Below are positions 8,683 to 17,593 of a stretch of 64,000 nucleotides of DNA, one piece after another. The position numbers were made by a program, and so were the translations under genes. A model generated the notes under the pieces. The model saw only the letters and a list, made by a program, of their open reading frames with translations, was not told where the DNA came from and did not search any database. Origin of the DNA: Paenibacillus montaniterrae. GTDB taxonomy: Bacteria; Bacillota; Bacilli; Paenibacillales; Paenibacillaceae. How positions within the stretch are numbered: position 1 is the stretch's first letter; every line of letters starts with the position of its first letter. Location: positions 124,001-188,000 of the forward strand of contig NZ_BOSE01000003.1 of assembly GCF_018403185.1 (NCBI RefSeq), given 5' to 3'.

Positions 8683-10206
8683 ATGAAAAGATGGTTGAAA
8701 ACAAGCTTGGCAGTATGTATGACTGCAACATTGTTGGCAGGCTGCAGCTTCGGCAAATCGAATCAAGGCAATAATGCACAGCCAACAACACTAAAAGTTA
8801 TGTACTATGATCAAGATTCCTTCTATTCGGAATATGGCATGCTGTACAGTGCAGTAAATCCTAATGTAGAAATTGAAGTTGTCAATTCGAATAGCCTTTA
8901 TGAGAAAGTAACAGAGGAAACAGATTACGAGACTGTATTTAAGCAGTTTCTTGACGAAGAAAAACCTGACATCGTCATGGTTGATGCCACTCAGTTGGCA
9001 ACTTTAGGTGAAGAGGGCAAGCTTTACGACATTGAAAATTTCGTGAATGAAGAAAAATACAATGCTGCAGGCCTTGTAACAGGGCTCGTTGACTCAATGA
9101 AGGCTCTTGGCAACGGCAAGCTATATGGAATGCCAACTGGCATGTACAGCCAGGTAATCTATTACAACAAGGATTTGTTTGACGAGTATGGCGTACCTCA
9201 CCCAACCGATCAAATGACATGGGCTCAAATTATTGATCTCGCTAAAATGTTCCCGACAGAAGGAGAGCCAATGGAGCGCGTCTACGGTTTGAAGATGGGC
9301 TGGAACAAAGACCTGAGCGAAATGGTCAATATATTGTCACAAGGCGAAAATTTGCGTATGTTTGATGCAGATGCGCTGCAAATGACCATTGACACCCCTG
9401 CGTGGAAATCATTGGTTGAGACAGCTCAATCGGTGCTTAATTCAAATGCATTGTTCTTTGAAAGCGATATGTATGAAAATGAAGACTATATGAACTACTC
9501 AGGCGATTGGTATGCTCGTGATCCATTCTATAGTGGTCGCCTTGCGATGAGACTTGACGGAAACTACTTGATGGGCGAGCTAAATAATTTGGCAAACTAC
9601 GCGCAAAATCCAGAGGATCTAATTCAAAACTGGGATATTGTGACGGCGCCTGTAAGCTCGTCTAATCCAGAAGAGTCGAGCTATGTTAGCTATAATAATA
9701 TTTTCGCCATTAATAGCGCATCGACTAATATTGATCAAGCATGGGAATTTATCTCCTATATTACTGGTGACGAGTTCGCACGCGTAAAATCCAAATTGTC
9801 TTATGGCAATATGCCGCTAAGAACGGCTTATATGGCTAAGGACAACGATCGCAACTACGAAGCATTCTTTAAAGTTCGTCCATCGACGCAAAACAACAAC
9901 ATGGATTACAACAAAGTTCCAGAAATCTTCCAGTTTGAATTCTATTCCTTGATGCAAGCTGAGCTTGCGAAAATAAACAGCAACGAAGCGACAATCGATG
10001 AAGCATTGTCCACGCTGCAAATTAAAGGTAATGAGCTGCTGGCGCAAGGCAAGATGACTCAGGAAGAAATCGATCAGTATTGGGAAGATAAGTATGGTGA
10101 AGGCGGCGGTGGCGTAGCAAGGCCGTTAGTAGAAGTTTCAGGAGAAACTACTGAAGAGGCTACTGAAGAAGCCACAGAAGAAGCTACTGAAGAAGCTGCT
10201 GAGTAA
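8683..10206 (+). CDS. Extracellular solute-binding lipoprotein (carbohydrate ABC transporter type)
   Basis: A 507-residue protein with a lipoprotein signal peptide ending LLAGC, so it is anchored outside the membrane. Residues 30-480 resemble family 1 solute-binding proteins: KVMYYDQDS strand, PDIVMVDATQLATL, GKLYGMPTGMYSQVIYYNKDLFDEYGVP, and a C-terminal helical lobe. No permease or ATPase gene is next to it, which is unusual. The C-terminus ends with four EEAT-type units coded by near-identical 12-base repeats, a site likely to vary in copy number. I chose the ATG at 8683, after GAGGGG, because it directly precedes the basic start of the signal peptide. Confidence 0.87.
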   Translation: MKRWLKTSLAVCMTATLLAGCSFGKSNQGNNAQPTTLKVMYYDQDSFYSEYGMLYSAVNPNVEIEVVNSNSLYEKVTEETDYETVFKQFLDEEKPDIVMVDATQLATLGEEGKLYDIENFVNEEKYNAAGLVTGLVDSMKALGNGKLYGMPTGMYSQVIYYNKDLFDEYGVPHPTDQMTWAQIIDLAKMFPTEGEPMERVYGLKMGWNKDLSEMVNILSQGENLRMFDADALQMTIDTPAWKSLVETAQSVLNSNALFFESDMYENEDYMNYSGDWYARDPFYSGRLAMRLDGNYLMGELNNLANYAQNPEDLIQNWDIVTAPVSSSNPEESSYVSYNNIFAINSASTNIDQAWEFISYITGDEFARVKSKLSYGNMPLRTAYMAKDNDRNYEAFFKVRPSTQNNNMDYNKVPEIFQFEFYSLMQAELAKINSNEATIDEALSTLQIKGNELLAQGKMTQEEIDQYWEDKYGEGGGGVARPLVEVSGETTEEATEEATEEATEEAAE

Positions 10207-10227
10207 CTGACCGTACATTTATAAAAA

Positions 10228-10280
10228 AATCGAGCTAGCAAGCAATGAATGATCATTCACGCTGCTAGCTCGTTCTTATT
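10228..10280. terminator. Bidirectional terminator
   Basis: CGAGCTAGCA pairs with TGCTAGCTCG. There is an A-run on the left and a T-rich run on the right, and it stands between two convergent genes. Confidence 0.8.
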
Positions 10281-10285
10281 TCTAT

Positions 10286-11251
10286 CTACTTTTGCAAGTA
10301 GTCCATAAACAGCTGCAAGCGGACCGGTATCGATGCAGGTACCAGCTCGTGGCCGAAATAACGGTAAACCGCAATATCTTTTGAGCAGGTCAAATGATTA
10401 TATGCAGCAAACACGGTTGATGGTGGCGTAATATCATCGATGAGGCCAATTGAAAGCCAAGTATAGCAGTTAATTCGCGGCGCCAGGTTCATGATGTCAA
10501 AATAGCTGAGCGTTTTTTTGGCTTGCTGTTCCAGCTCCGGATAGCTAGTTGTACGTCTAAAATACTCATTTAGCTCATAATATGGACCAGCAGGTGTTAT
10601 ATCAATCGCTCGGTCAAAATTGGAAAGGTAAGGATGATCAGCTACAGCAAGCACGGGAATAGATGATAATGCAGCAGTTGCGAGCGTAATGGCACCGCCT
10701 TGGCTGCCGCCTGTAACGGCGATACGCGATGCATCTACTTCTGTCTGAGCTGCAAGCACTTCAACAGCGCGTACGGCATCCATGAATACGGCTCGGTAGT
10801 AGTATTCATACTGGTTCTGAATGCCCTGCGTCATCCAGCCAACATTATGACCGTTGCTGGCAATGACATTGTTAATGGAACCGCCATATTGCCCGCGGCA
10901 ATACATTCTGAGCACGGCGTATCCTTTCAAAGCCAAATTAACGACCTGATGCACATCGCCATCATTTACCCAGTTGTAGCCATGGTACTCGACGATTCCA
11001 GGCAGCGGCTCATTTTGCTCTGGCATGGCCAGCACGGCTTCGATTTGCGCATCATTAAAGCCTTTATAGAAGATTTGATAAACTTTTAACCCTTTTACAG
11101 GGTAAACGATTTCATTTCTTGTAAATGAAATCGGGGTTTTAGCAAGCTCCTGCAAGGTTTCTTGCCAAAAATCATTGAAATCAGCCGCTGCGGTCGAGGC
11201 TGGCTTGTATTGACGCAGCTGCTCGAGCGGCATATCATACGGTTGAGGCAT
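10286..11251 (-). CDS. Acetyl xylan esterase / cephalosporin-C deacetylase family
   Basis: The 321-residue alpha/beta hydrolase matches the AXE1/CAH family (carbohydrate esterase 7). The catalytic Ser lies in VTGGSQGG (about residue 180), the Asp in GLIDDITPPS (about 268) and the His in YFGHE (about 300). RGQYGG is the family oxyanion-region motif. These enzymes remove acetyl groups from xylan fragments and small acetylated sugars. There is no signal peptide, so it probably acts on imported oligosaccharides. The neighbouring sugar-type binding lipoprotein fits carbohydrate use but is on the other strand. Confidence 0.92.
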   Translation of the reverse strand: MPQPYDMPLEQLRQYKPASTAAADFNDFWQETLQELAKTPISFTRNEIVYPVKGLKVYQIFYKGFNDAQIEAVLAMPEQNEPLPGIVEYHGYNWVNDGDVHQVVNLALKGYAVLRMYCRGQYGGSINNVIASNGHNVGWMTQGIQNQYEYYYRAVFMDAVRAVEVLAAQTEVDASRIAVTGGSQGGAITLATAALSSIPVLAVADHPYLSNFDRAIDITPAGPYYELNEYFRRTTSYPELEQQAKKTLSYFDIMNLAPRINCYTWLSIGLIDDITPPSTVFAAYNHLTCSKDIAVYRYFGHELVPASIPVRLQLFMDYLQK

Positions 11252-11489
11252 GTATCATTCTCCTTTTTATACGAAATTATGTAGTTAGCACTAGTAGCAT
11301 TGTGCCATAATTGCATTTCTAAAACAATAAGTCGTTCAAGTAAAAAAATATAATAGATTTTGCATAGATTTGGACTATTGTATGTCTACTAAAAATGAAG
11401 TAAAATCATATCATATTGTAAAAAGATGGATGTTCCTTTACGACTTACGTCTAGTATGACTTAATACCTTGGGCGGTTACATTGGATCA

Positions 11490-11512
11490 TATCTTAAGGT
11501 AATGTTAAGATA
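11490..11512. promoter_or_regulatory. Operator-like inverted repeat upstream of the NlpC/P60-like gene
   Basis: Perfect 8-base arms TATCTTAA and TTAAGATA are separated by 7 bases, about 30 bases before the start codon. There is no T-tract, so it looks like a protein-binding site rather than a terminator. The regulator is unknown. The rest of 11252-11489 is AT-rich and shows nothing else clear. Confidence 0.4.
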
Positions 11513-11542
11513 ACAAGATTCTTTCAGGGGGTCAAAGAGGAT

Positions 11543-12103
11543 ATGGAGAAGGAAATTTATATTTTGCTAACAAATACAGGAACACTGCTAGCGCGTTCCA
11601 TCCAATTATGTACTGGTGAGAAATTCTGCCATGTCTCCATAGCCTTTGACCAGGAGTTGAAGGAGGTTTACAGCTTTGGTCGGAAGGATCAAGCGAACCC
11701 ATGGATTGGCGGCTTTGTGAGAGAAGATGTACGCGGCCCAATCTTTCATAACTCACCATGCAGAATCTACAAGCTGAAGGTAGAGGAACAAGCTTATGCT
11801 AGTATACGTGAGCAAATCGAATTCTTTATGAATGAGAGTGATAAATACCGCTACAATTTCCTGGGCATATTCGCAGTATGGTTCGGGATACAATGGCAGC
11901 GGAGAAATTACTATTTTTGCTCTCAATTCGTAAACAGCATTCTGCAGAACGCCAATGTATTTGTTGTTAACAAATTTCCAGAACTAACGACTCCGGCAGA
12001 TTTTATGGAGGCAAGACTTGAGCTTCTATATCAAGGAAGCTTGTCGTCTTATATTGGCGCCCTGCATCGAGCGCGTCAAGGAAAACAATTTCGCACTGCC
12101 TAA
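11543..12103 (+). CDS. Permuted papain-like (YiiX/YycO-type NlpC/P60) family protein
   Basis: The 186-residue soluble protein has the order of a permuted NlpC/P60 fold: ILLTNTGTLLARSIQ, then FCHVSIAFD with the likely catalytic His, and later YYFCSQFVNSIL with the likely catalytic Cys. Family members hydrolyse amide or thioester bonds in peptides or lipids; this substrate is unknown. There is no signal peptide. An inverted repeat just upstream may be its operator, and a terminator follows directly, so it is a single-gene unit. The assignment rests on motif order and is moderate. Confidence 0.65.
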   Translation: MEKEIYILLTNTGTLLARSIQLCTGEKFCHVSIAFDQELKEVYSFGRKDQANPWIGGFVREDVRGPIFHNSPCRIYKLKVEEQAYASIREQIEFFMNESDKYRYNFLGIFAVWFGIQWQRRNYYFCSQFVNSILQNANVFVVNKFPELTTPADFMEARLELLYQGSLSSYIGALHRARQGKQFRTA

Positions 12104-12133
12104 GCATCCTTTATTGTAGAGGATGCTTTTTTC
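12104..12133 (+). terminator. Rho-independent terminator
   Basis: GCATCCT pairs with AGGATGC and is followed by TTTTTT, directly after the stop codon of the NlpC/P60-like gene. Confidence 0.85.
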
Positions 12134-12181
12134 CTATATATGACCTGATTTTTAGTCGAAGCATGATAAGGAGAGTCGTTA

Positions 12182-12862
12182 ATGGTTACGATTTTGATCG
12201 CAGAGGATGACGAGCATATTGCAGGGCTTATTGCGATGCAGCTGGAGCAGGAAGGCTATTCCACGATTATGAGGCATGATGGAGAGTCCGTGCTGCAATA
12301 CGTTCTGTCGCATCCTGTAGATCTTATTATTATGGATATTATGATGCCTGGTATTGATGGACTGGAATTAACGAAAAAAATACGTGAGCATTATGCGATG
12401 CCAATTATATTTCTAAGTGCTAAAACGACCGATATGGATAAAATAACCGGGCTGGTGATGGGGGCGGACGACTATGTGACGAAGCCGTTTAATCCGATGG
12501 AGCTCATTGCCCGTGTTAAGGCGCAGCTGCGCCGCTATCATGTATTGTCCCGGACGGAGCAAGCGGAAAGTATATTGGAGCGTAATGGCTTGCGCATTTC
12601 GCTGGATACGCGCATCGTACAGCTGTACGATCGGGAAATCGAGCTGACTCCGAAAGAGTTCGATATATTGCTGCTGCTTGCGCAGCATCCTAAAAAGGTG
12701 TTTAGTACGGAAAATATTTTTGTTCACGTATGGGGTGAAACCTATATGGACACGGCCAATACCGTAATGGTTCATATTCGGACATTGCGTAAAAAGCTGG
12801 GCGATGATAAAAATAAATGGATCAAAACAGTATGGGGAGTGGGGTACAGCTTCAATGGTTAA
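12182..12862 (+). CDS. vanR: VanR-like response regulator (OmpR/PhoB family)
   Basis: This 226-residue protein has a receiver domain with the acidic pocket AEDDE, the phosphorylated Asp in DLIIMDIMMPG, Lys in TKPFNP, and a winged-helix DNA-binding domain ending IKTVWGVGYSF. The stretches DKITGL.MGADDYVTKPF and ELIARVKAQLRRY are very close to VanR of glycopeptide-resistance operons. It overlaps the sensor kinase gene by eight bases and is followed by vanY- and vanZ-like genes, so it probably controls them. Upstream is the terminator of the preceding gene, making this the first gene of the operon. Confidence 0.93.
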   Translation: MVTILIAEDDEHIAGLIAMQLEQEGYSTIMRHDGESVLQYVLSHPVDLIIMDIMMPGIDGLELTKKIREHYAMPIIFLSAKTTDMDKITGLVMGADDYVTKPFNPMELIARVKAQLRRYHVLSRTEQAESILERNGLRISLDTRIVQLYDREIELTPKEFDILLLLAQHPKKVFSTENIFVHVWGETYMDTANTVMVHIRTLRKKLGDDKNKWIKTVWGVGYSFNG

Positions 12863-14012
12863 CGATGACGGGCATCAAGCTGCTTCGGACCAACTGAATA
12901 ATGGCGGTGTATTTGCCAGCTTTCGCACTAAAATGCTTGGCGCATTTGCACTGAGCATGCTTATTTCCGGTATTGCCACGTATACGGTATATTTGGCATT
13001 GAGGCAGTATTACCGCACTCATGTTTACCTTGGCGATCCGCTGGCTGGTGTACGCAAATGGATTGCGCAAATCGGCGATCTGAATGTGTTCCTTATTCTG
13101 TTTATTCCACTTTCGATTATTATTTTTTATATGATTACCAAGCCTTACGTGCGTCACTTTCGCACGATTTCACAAGGGATTCATCATTTAGCGAATAGCG
13201 ACTTTTCGCGCAAGGTGGAGCTAAATACCAATGATGAGCTGCAGCTCATTGCACAAGACATCAATCGTGCGGCGGAGAAGCTGCAGGAGGCCATTCGCAG
13301 AGGAGATATGGCTGAGCGCAGCAAGGATCAGCTGGTTATGAATTTGGCACATGATTTGCGTACGCCGCTTACGTCAGTAATTGGCTATCTGGACTATATT
13401 TTGCAGCATGATGAGCTTGATCAAGAACGCAGCAAGCATTTTATGACGATTGCCTATACGAAATCAAAAAGGCTGGAAAGTCTGATTGAGCAATTGTTTG
13501 AAATTACACGTATGAATTACGGGCACTTGAGCTTGAATATCCAGGAAATAGACTTGGCCGAGCTGCTTTCTCAGCTGGTTGAAGAGCTGTACCCGCTTTT
13601 TGAAAAATACAATCTGACGACAAGGCTCGATATGCCTGCAAGACTGCCAGTTGAAGCGGATGGCGAGCTGCTGGCCAGAGTGTTCGAAAATTTATTAAGC
13701 AATGCAGCGCGTTATGGCAGAGATGGTCAGTATGTTGATTTGGTCGCAGAAGTGAAGGAGCAGGAGATTGCGGTGAAGGTAATCAATTACGGGGCGATGA
13801 TCGACGAACGCGAGCTGCAGCACATTTTTGATATTTTTTATCAGGGCGATCAAGCGAGATTGCAGCACAATGAAAGCACGGGCTTGGGGCTTTTTATTGC
13901 CAAAAACATAGTTGAGCAGCATAAAGGCCATATTGCAGTAAGCAGCGATGTAACGAAGACAAGCTTCACTGTCACGATACCGCTTAAGCAAATGCAGCAA
14001 GCAAATTTGTAA
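12855..14012 (+). CDS. VanS-like sensor histidine kinase
   Basis: This 385-residue kinase has two membrane helices (about 30-50 and 78-100) with a short outside loop, a HAMP-like linker, the H-box NLAHDLRTPLTSVIGY, the N-box FENLLSNAARYG and the G-box TGLGLFIAKNIVEQHKGH. I place the start at the ATG at 12855, overlapping the regulator's stop; a longer frame reaches back to 12804 but has no ribosome site. The very short outside loop resembles VanS proteins that sense wall damage or antibiotic. It is the obvious partner of the VanR-like protein. Confidence 0.92.
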   Translation: MVNDDGHQAASDQLNNGGVFASFRTKMLGAFALSMLISGIATYTVYLALRQYYRTHVYLGDPLAGVRKWIAQIGDLNVFLILFIPLSIIIFYMITKPYVRHFRTISQGIHHLANSDFSRKVELNTNDELQLIAQDINRAAEKLQEAIRRGDMAERSKDQLVMNLAHDLRTPLTSVIGYLDYILQHDELDQERSKHFMTIAYTKSKRLESLIEQLFEITRMNYGHLSLNIQEIDLAELLSQLVEELYPLFEKYNLTTRLDMPARLPVEADGELLARVFENLLSNAARYGRDGQYVDLVAEVKEQEIAVKVINYGAMIDERELQHIFDIFYQGDQARLQHNESTGLGLFIAKNIVEQHKGHIAVSSDVTKTSFTVTIPLKQMQQANL

Positions 14013-14099
14013 GCTTAAGAAAAATTTAAAAACTTGCCTGTCTTTTACTTAAGAACTTTCCATTAAGCTGACGATATGTTGGCTGAAGGAGAGTTTGCA

Positions 14100-14960
14100 A
14101 TGAAGAAATGGTTGTTTGTACTTGCAGCATTAACTGCAATAATTTTACTGGGACAGCTGCTGCAGGAGCAAAAGCTGGAGATTACTTCTAAGCACGGGGA
14201 AGTTGATCATAATAAAAAAATTGAGCTGGTTGCAATAGAAGCTGACCAGGTGCATCGCGGCAAGCTGCTGCTTATTAATGCACAGAGTCAGCTGTCTGCT
14301 GAAGGGATCGCCGAGGACATCGTAGAGTTTGCAAGAGATCAGGCGGCTGGAGCAGGATTTGCGCTGGAAAACGATACGATTATGCTGTCCGATGAAGTGC
14401 TGCAGGCTTTGCAGAAGATGCTCGCAGCCGCACGGCAGGATGGACTGGAAGGCTTTATGCTGACGAGCGGCTACCGCTCTATGGAGCAGCAGGCGATGCT
14501 GTATGAGCAGCAGGGGAGCGATTACGCGCTGCCTGCGGGCTATAGCGAGCATAATAGCGGGCTGGCCGTTGATATAAGCTCGATTGCGATGAAGATGGAG
14601 GTTGCCCCGGAAGGCGCCTGGCTAAGAGATCATGCTGCCGACTACGGCTTTATTTTACGATATCCGCCAAACAAGCAGCACATTACTGGGATACAATACG
14701 AGCCTTGGCATTTTCGTTATGTCGGACTGCCTCACAGCTTAATTATGCAGGAGCATGGATGGGTGCTGGAGGAGTATTTGCAGTACCTTGCTGAGAATCC
14801 AAATTTGTCTGTAGGAACGAAGGATGGCCACTTTACGATTGACTACTACAGCTACAGCTCTGATCTGCTGATCAAGCTTCCATCCGACGCAAGCTATACG
14901 ATCTCTGGTGATAACGTCGGTGGAGTGATCGTCACCTCCTGGGTGGAGGGCGAGCTGTAA
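14100..14960 (+). CDS. vanY: VanY-type D-alanyl-D-alanine carboxypeptidase
   Basis: A 286-residue protein with one N-terminal membrane anchor (residues 5-22) and an outside M15B peptidase domain. Zinc ligands are visible in SEHNSGLAVDIS and EPWHFRYVG, after the family motif TSGYRSMEQQ. VanY removes the terminal D-Ala from peptidoglycan pentapeptides, lowering glycopeptide targets. The ATG at 14100 has GAAGGAGAG upstream; a second ATG at 14076 is less suited. Its stop overlaps the vanZ-like start. About 60 extra residues follow the catalytic domain, function unknown. Confidence 0.92.
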   Translation: MKKWLFVLAALTAIILLGQLLQEQKLEITSKHGEVDHNKKIELVAIEADQVHRGKLLLINAQSQLSAEGIAEDIVEFARDQAAGAGFALENDTIMLSDEVLQALQKMLAAARQDGLEGFMLTSGYRSMEQQAMLYEQQGSDYALPAGYSEHNSGLAVDISSIAMKMEVAPEGAWLRDHAADYGFILRYPPNKQHITGIQYEPWHFRYVGLPHSLIMQEHGWVLEEYLQYLAENPNLSVGTKDGHFTIDYYSYSSDLLIKLPSDASYTISGDNVGGVIVTSWVEGEL

Positions 14961-15457
14961 TGAAAACAATATTTCGGATTCTGTTGGCTCTGCTCGCTAT
15001 TGTAAATGTGTATATGCTCATTTCCATTATCCTGTTCAAGATGATGCCTCTGCAGCAGTCTATTCTGTCACAGCTGGATAGTTTGAAGTTTCAGCTGCAG
15101 CTTGTTATGCAGCGGCCATCCTTAATAGAAAGCCGCATACAGTCGGCAAATTTTATTCCTTTTTATACGATTCGCAGCAGCCTGTCTACACATATGGGGC
15201 CATCACAATGGCTTAATTTATATGGAAATGTATTAATCTTTATTCCTACTGGAGTTATTATTGGCCTGTGGAAAAACAAGCAGCGCATTGCCACTGCAGC
15301 GCTGTTTTCCTTTTTGCTAAGCTTGATGCTTGAAAGCATGCAGTTGATGTTGCTAATGGGTTCTTTTGATGTCGATGATTTGATTTTGAATACATGCGGC
15401 GGAACAATAGGGGCATGCTTTGTAAGTCTGCTATACTTACTAAGAAAGCATTTTTAA
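14960..15457 (+). CDS. VanZ-family membrane protein
   Basis: The 165-residue protein has about four membrane helices and the VanZ landmarks FIPFYTIRS, LYGNVLIFIPTGVIIG and a later polar segment, SFDVDDLILNTCGGTIG. VanZ gives teicoplanin tolerance in Tn1546 by an unknown mechanism; chromosomal homologues are common in Paenibacillus and their role is not settled. The start overlaps the vanY stop by one base (TAATG), so it is translationally coupled. Two element-A repeats follow 60 bases downstream. Confidence 0.88.
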   Translation: MKTIFRILLALLAIVNVYMLISIILFKMMPLQQSILSQLDSLKFQLQLVMQRPSLIESRIQSANFIPFYTIRSSLSTHMGPSQWLNLYGNVLIFIPTGVIIGLWKNKQRIATAALFSFLLSLMLESMQLMLLMGSFDVDDLILNTCGGTIGACFVSLLYLLRKHF

Positions 15458-15517
15458 ATTGGGAGTCTTTACTAATGGCAGTTTCTATGAGAATCTTATA
15501 GTGGATGAACCAAGGAA

Positions 15518-15685
15518 GTTCAAAAATCCGACTTTGATGACGATGCGACTTCTTCGTAGCTTAGTCGACGGCGAATATGTCACGCTACCGAAGGCTGCGG
15601 TGCTCACGTAGCAACACTCTACGCTGCGCTCCTCGCTTTCTAGTATCGTGCCATCTTCTTGGTCCTGAAAGCCGAATTTTTGAAC
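15518..15685 (+). repeat. Element A copy 2 (168 bp)
   Basis: A full copy. The outer arms are GTTCAAAAATCCGACTTT and AAAGCCGAATTTTTGAAC. The inner arms are of type II: ATGTCACGCTAC with GTATCGTGCCAT. It lies 60 bases after the vanZ-like stop, in the sense direction. Confidence 0.92.
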
Positions 15686-15702
15686 CTTTATTTAAAGTGG
15701 AA

Positions 15703-15870
15703 GTTCAAAAATCCGACTTTGATGACGATGTGACTTCTTCGTAGCTTAGTCGACGGCGAATATGTCACGCTACCGAAGGCTGCGGTGCTCACGTAACAAC
15801 GCTCTACGCTGCGCTCCTCGCTTTCTAGTATCGTGCCATCTTCTTGGTCCTGAAAGCCGAATTTTTGAAC
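15703..15870 (+). repeat. Element A copy 3 (168 bp)
   Basis: It is nearly identical to copy 2, also with matched type II arms, and begins 185 bases after copy 2. It ends 27 bases before the LapA-domain start codon, so it lies in that gene's leader or promoter. Confidence 0.92.
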
Positions 15871-15897
15871 GACTTGCACTTTGCAGGAGGGATTGTC

Positions 15898-16239
15898 ATG
15901 AAAAGTCAGTGGATGCTTATTTCGGGTTTATTATTTGCGCTGCTTATTGCGATTTTCGCAGTTATTAATGTGGATGCGGTTGAAGTGAATTATTTATTTG
16001 GGTCGACGAGAACTCCGCTTATCCTTGTTATTATGATTTCGACACTGCTGGGAGGGCTGTTAGTAGGCTCAATCGGCATGCTCCGTTTTTTCGCCCTACA
16101 GCGCAGGGTGAAACAGCTTGAGAAGCAGCTGCTTGAGGCTAGAGGACCAGAAGGCTTGACTGTAGTTGATGAGGTCAAGTACGAGGAAAGCTCTGCTACT
16201 GAGATTGAGGACGAGCTATCGCAACAAAATCAAAAATAA
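15898..16239 (+). CDS. LapA-domain (DUF1049) small membrane protein
   Basis: The 113-residue protein has two membrane helices (about 5-25 and 40-62) with the short LapA-type loop INVDAVEVNYLFGSTRTPL, then a charged helical tail containing RRVKQLEKQLLEARG. In Gram-negatives LapA helps regulate lipopolysaccharide assembly; in Firmicutes the role of this domain is unknown. I chose the ATG at 15898, preceded by AGGAGGG. The frame also runs back into the repeat, but that part is not plausible as protein. Confidence 0.85.
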   Translation: MKSQWMLISGLLFALLIAIFAVINVDAVEVNYLFGSTRTPLILVIMISTLLGGLLVGSIGMLRFFALQRRVKQLEKQLLEARGPEGLTVVDEVKYEESSATEIEDELSQQNQK

Positions 16240-16319
16240 GCGCTTTGTTCGCTTTATTTATTTGAATTGAATGTAGTACAATATAGGAAGAGGTAACCTT
16301 AAAGGCAGGTGTTTCGGAA

Positions 16320-16538
16320 ATGTCTAATCAAGAATTACGCCAAGGCGAGGATCAAGCAGCAGAGCAAGCCGAAGCTTCCAAGGCGCTTTCTCAAGCTGAG
16401 CGTGCCAAGCAGCTATTGGCGGCACGCAAGCAGCAGCAGGGCAAGCCAGGCAAGCAGCAGCAATCCACTGGCACGAAAAAGCTAGTTAGCCAAAATACAA
16501 AAAAAGTAAATAATCAGCGCAAGAAAATGGGTGTGTAG
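16320..16538 (+). CDS. Small basic Gln/Lys-rich protein, unknown
   Basis: A 72-residue protein with no hydrophobic segment. An acidic, alanine-rich helical start is followed by a Gln/Lys-rich, very basic second half ending NNQRKKMGV. It may bind nucleic acid or be disordered, but I do not recognise a family. A possible ribosome site, AGGTG, lies before the ATG, and a clean terminator follows, which supports it as a real gene. Confidence 0.6.
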   Translation: MSNQELRQGEDQAAEQAEASKALSQAERAKQLLAARKQQQGKPGKQQQSTGTKKLVSQNTKKVNNQRKKMGV

Positions 16539-16564
16539 TTCGCAGACCAGTTGCTTGCAGCAAG

Positions 16565-16593
16565 AACGCTCACAGCTGTGGGCGTTTTTTATT
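16565..16593 (+). terminator. Rho-independent terminator
   Basis: AACGCTCACAGC pairs with GCTGTGGGCGTT and is followed by a T-run. It lies 26 bases after the small basic protein gene. Confidence 0.8.
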
Positions 16594-16691
16594 TAGGTGC
16601 AGGAATTTATTTCATGAGCGATTGCTGCATGAATTCCAAAAAAGCCTGCATAATGTAAATAGGCTAATTACAACAATTCGGAGGAGAACAG

Positions 16692-17408
16692 ATGCAAGCC
16701 AGTCAGTCTTTGAAAGTATTTTTGCTAGCTGGTGTAAAGACGAGTCCGAGCGCATTTCATGCATTAGAACAGCGCTTGCAGCAAAAGCTTATCGAAAAAG
16801 GAATTGCACCAGACATCGAGATGTTATTTCCTTATGGCGAAATGGATAGAAACTTATTGTTGCAATTGTTTGAGGTTAGAGCCGATCTGTCGCATTACAC
16901 ATTTGATGCAGGTATAGGCGGGAGAAAGGTATGGAACAGAATTAAAGACTATTATCATGAGCAGAAGCTGCTGATGATTGGACATAGCGGTGGCGGCGTT
17001 GCTGCCTATCAAATCGCGCGAAAAATATACGAGGACAATTACCCGATTAATACGAAGGTTATTCAAATCGGCTCACCTAAAACACGGATTATTCCTCAGC
17101 TCAGGGAACGGGTCAGCTATATCCATTCCATTGATGAGCAGGGCAAAACGAAGGACCCGATTACGAAACTGGGCAGCTGGGGAGGCTGGTCAGTCGAGTA
17201 TCGCGGCATGCCGATTCCGCGCTGGGATGCACGCAAGTACGCACCGGGGCGTATTCTAGGGGTGAACACTTTAGGTGGACATGCTGATTACTTCCGCCAT
17301 TCCTCGCAATTTACAGACGAGCTAAGCAGCTGCAACCTGGATAAGACGTTGGGGAGGATTGAGGGTTGCTTGAATGAGTGGCTCCAATCCGCTACACTTA
17401 AGAGGTAG
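16692..17408 (+). CDS. Alpha/beta-hydrolase (lipase-like)
   Basis: The 238-residue protein contains the nucleophile elbow IGHSGGGVAA (Ser at about residue 98), a later LGGHADYFRH with a candidate catalytic His, and PKTRIIPQLRERVSYIHSIDE with candidate acids. It resembles lipase-type hydrolases without a signal peptide. Substrate is unknown. GGAGGAG precedes the ATG at 16692. The stop TAG shares its G with the first base of element A copy 4, and no separate terminator is visible. Confidence 0.75.
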   Translation: MQASQSLKVFLLAGVKTSPSAFHALEQRLQQKLIEKGIAPDIEMLFPYGEMDRNLLLQLFEVRADLSHYTFDAGIGGRKVWNRIKDYYHEQKLLMIGHSGGGVAAYQIARKIYEDNYPINTKVIQIGSPKTRIIPQLRERVSYIHSIDEQGKTKDPITKLGSWGGWSVEYRGMPIPRWDARKYAPGRILGVNTLGGHADYFRHSSQFTDELSSCNLDKTLGRIEGCLNEWLQSATLKR

Positions 17409-17576
17409 TTTAAAAAGCTCGGCTTTGATGACGATGTATCGCGTTGTAGTGGATTCGGCGGCGAATCTTGAACGCTAGCGAAAACTGCGGTGCTCACGTA
17501 GCTTTTGCCTACGCTGCGCTCCTCGTTTTCTACTAGCGTCCAAGCTTCTTGGTCCTGAAAGCCGAGCTTTTTAAAC
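17408..17576 (+). repeat. Element A copy 4 (169 bp)
   Basis: A full copy. The outer arms GTTTAAAAAGCTCGGCTTT and AAAGCCGAGCTTTTTAAAC pair perfectly over 19 bases. The inner arms are of type I: TTGAACGCTAG with CTAGCGTCCAA. It is first in an array of three full units and a remnant. Confidence 0.95.
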
Positions 17577-17593
17577 CTCGATTGGAAGATGTA

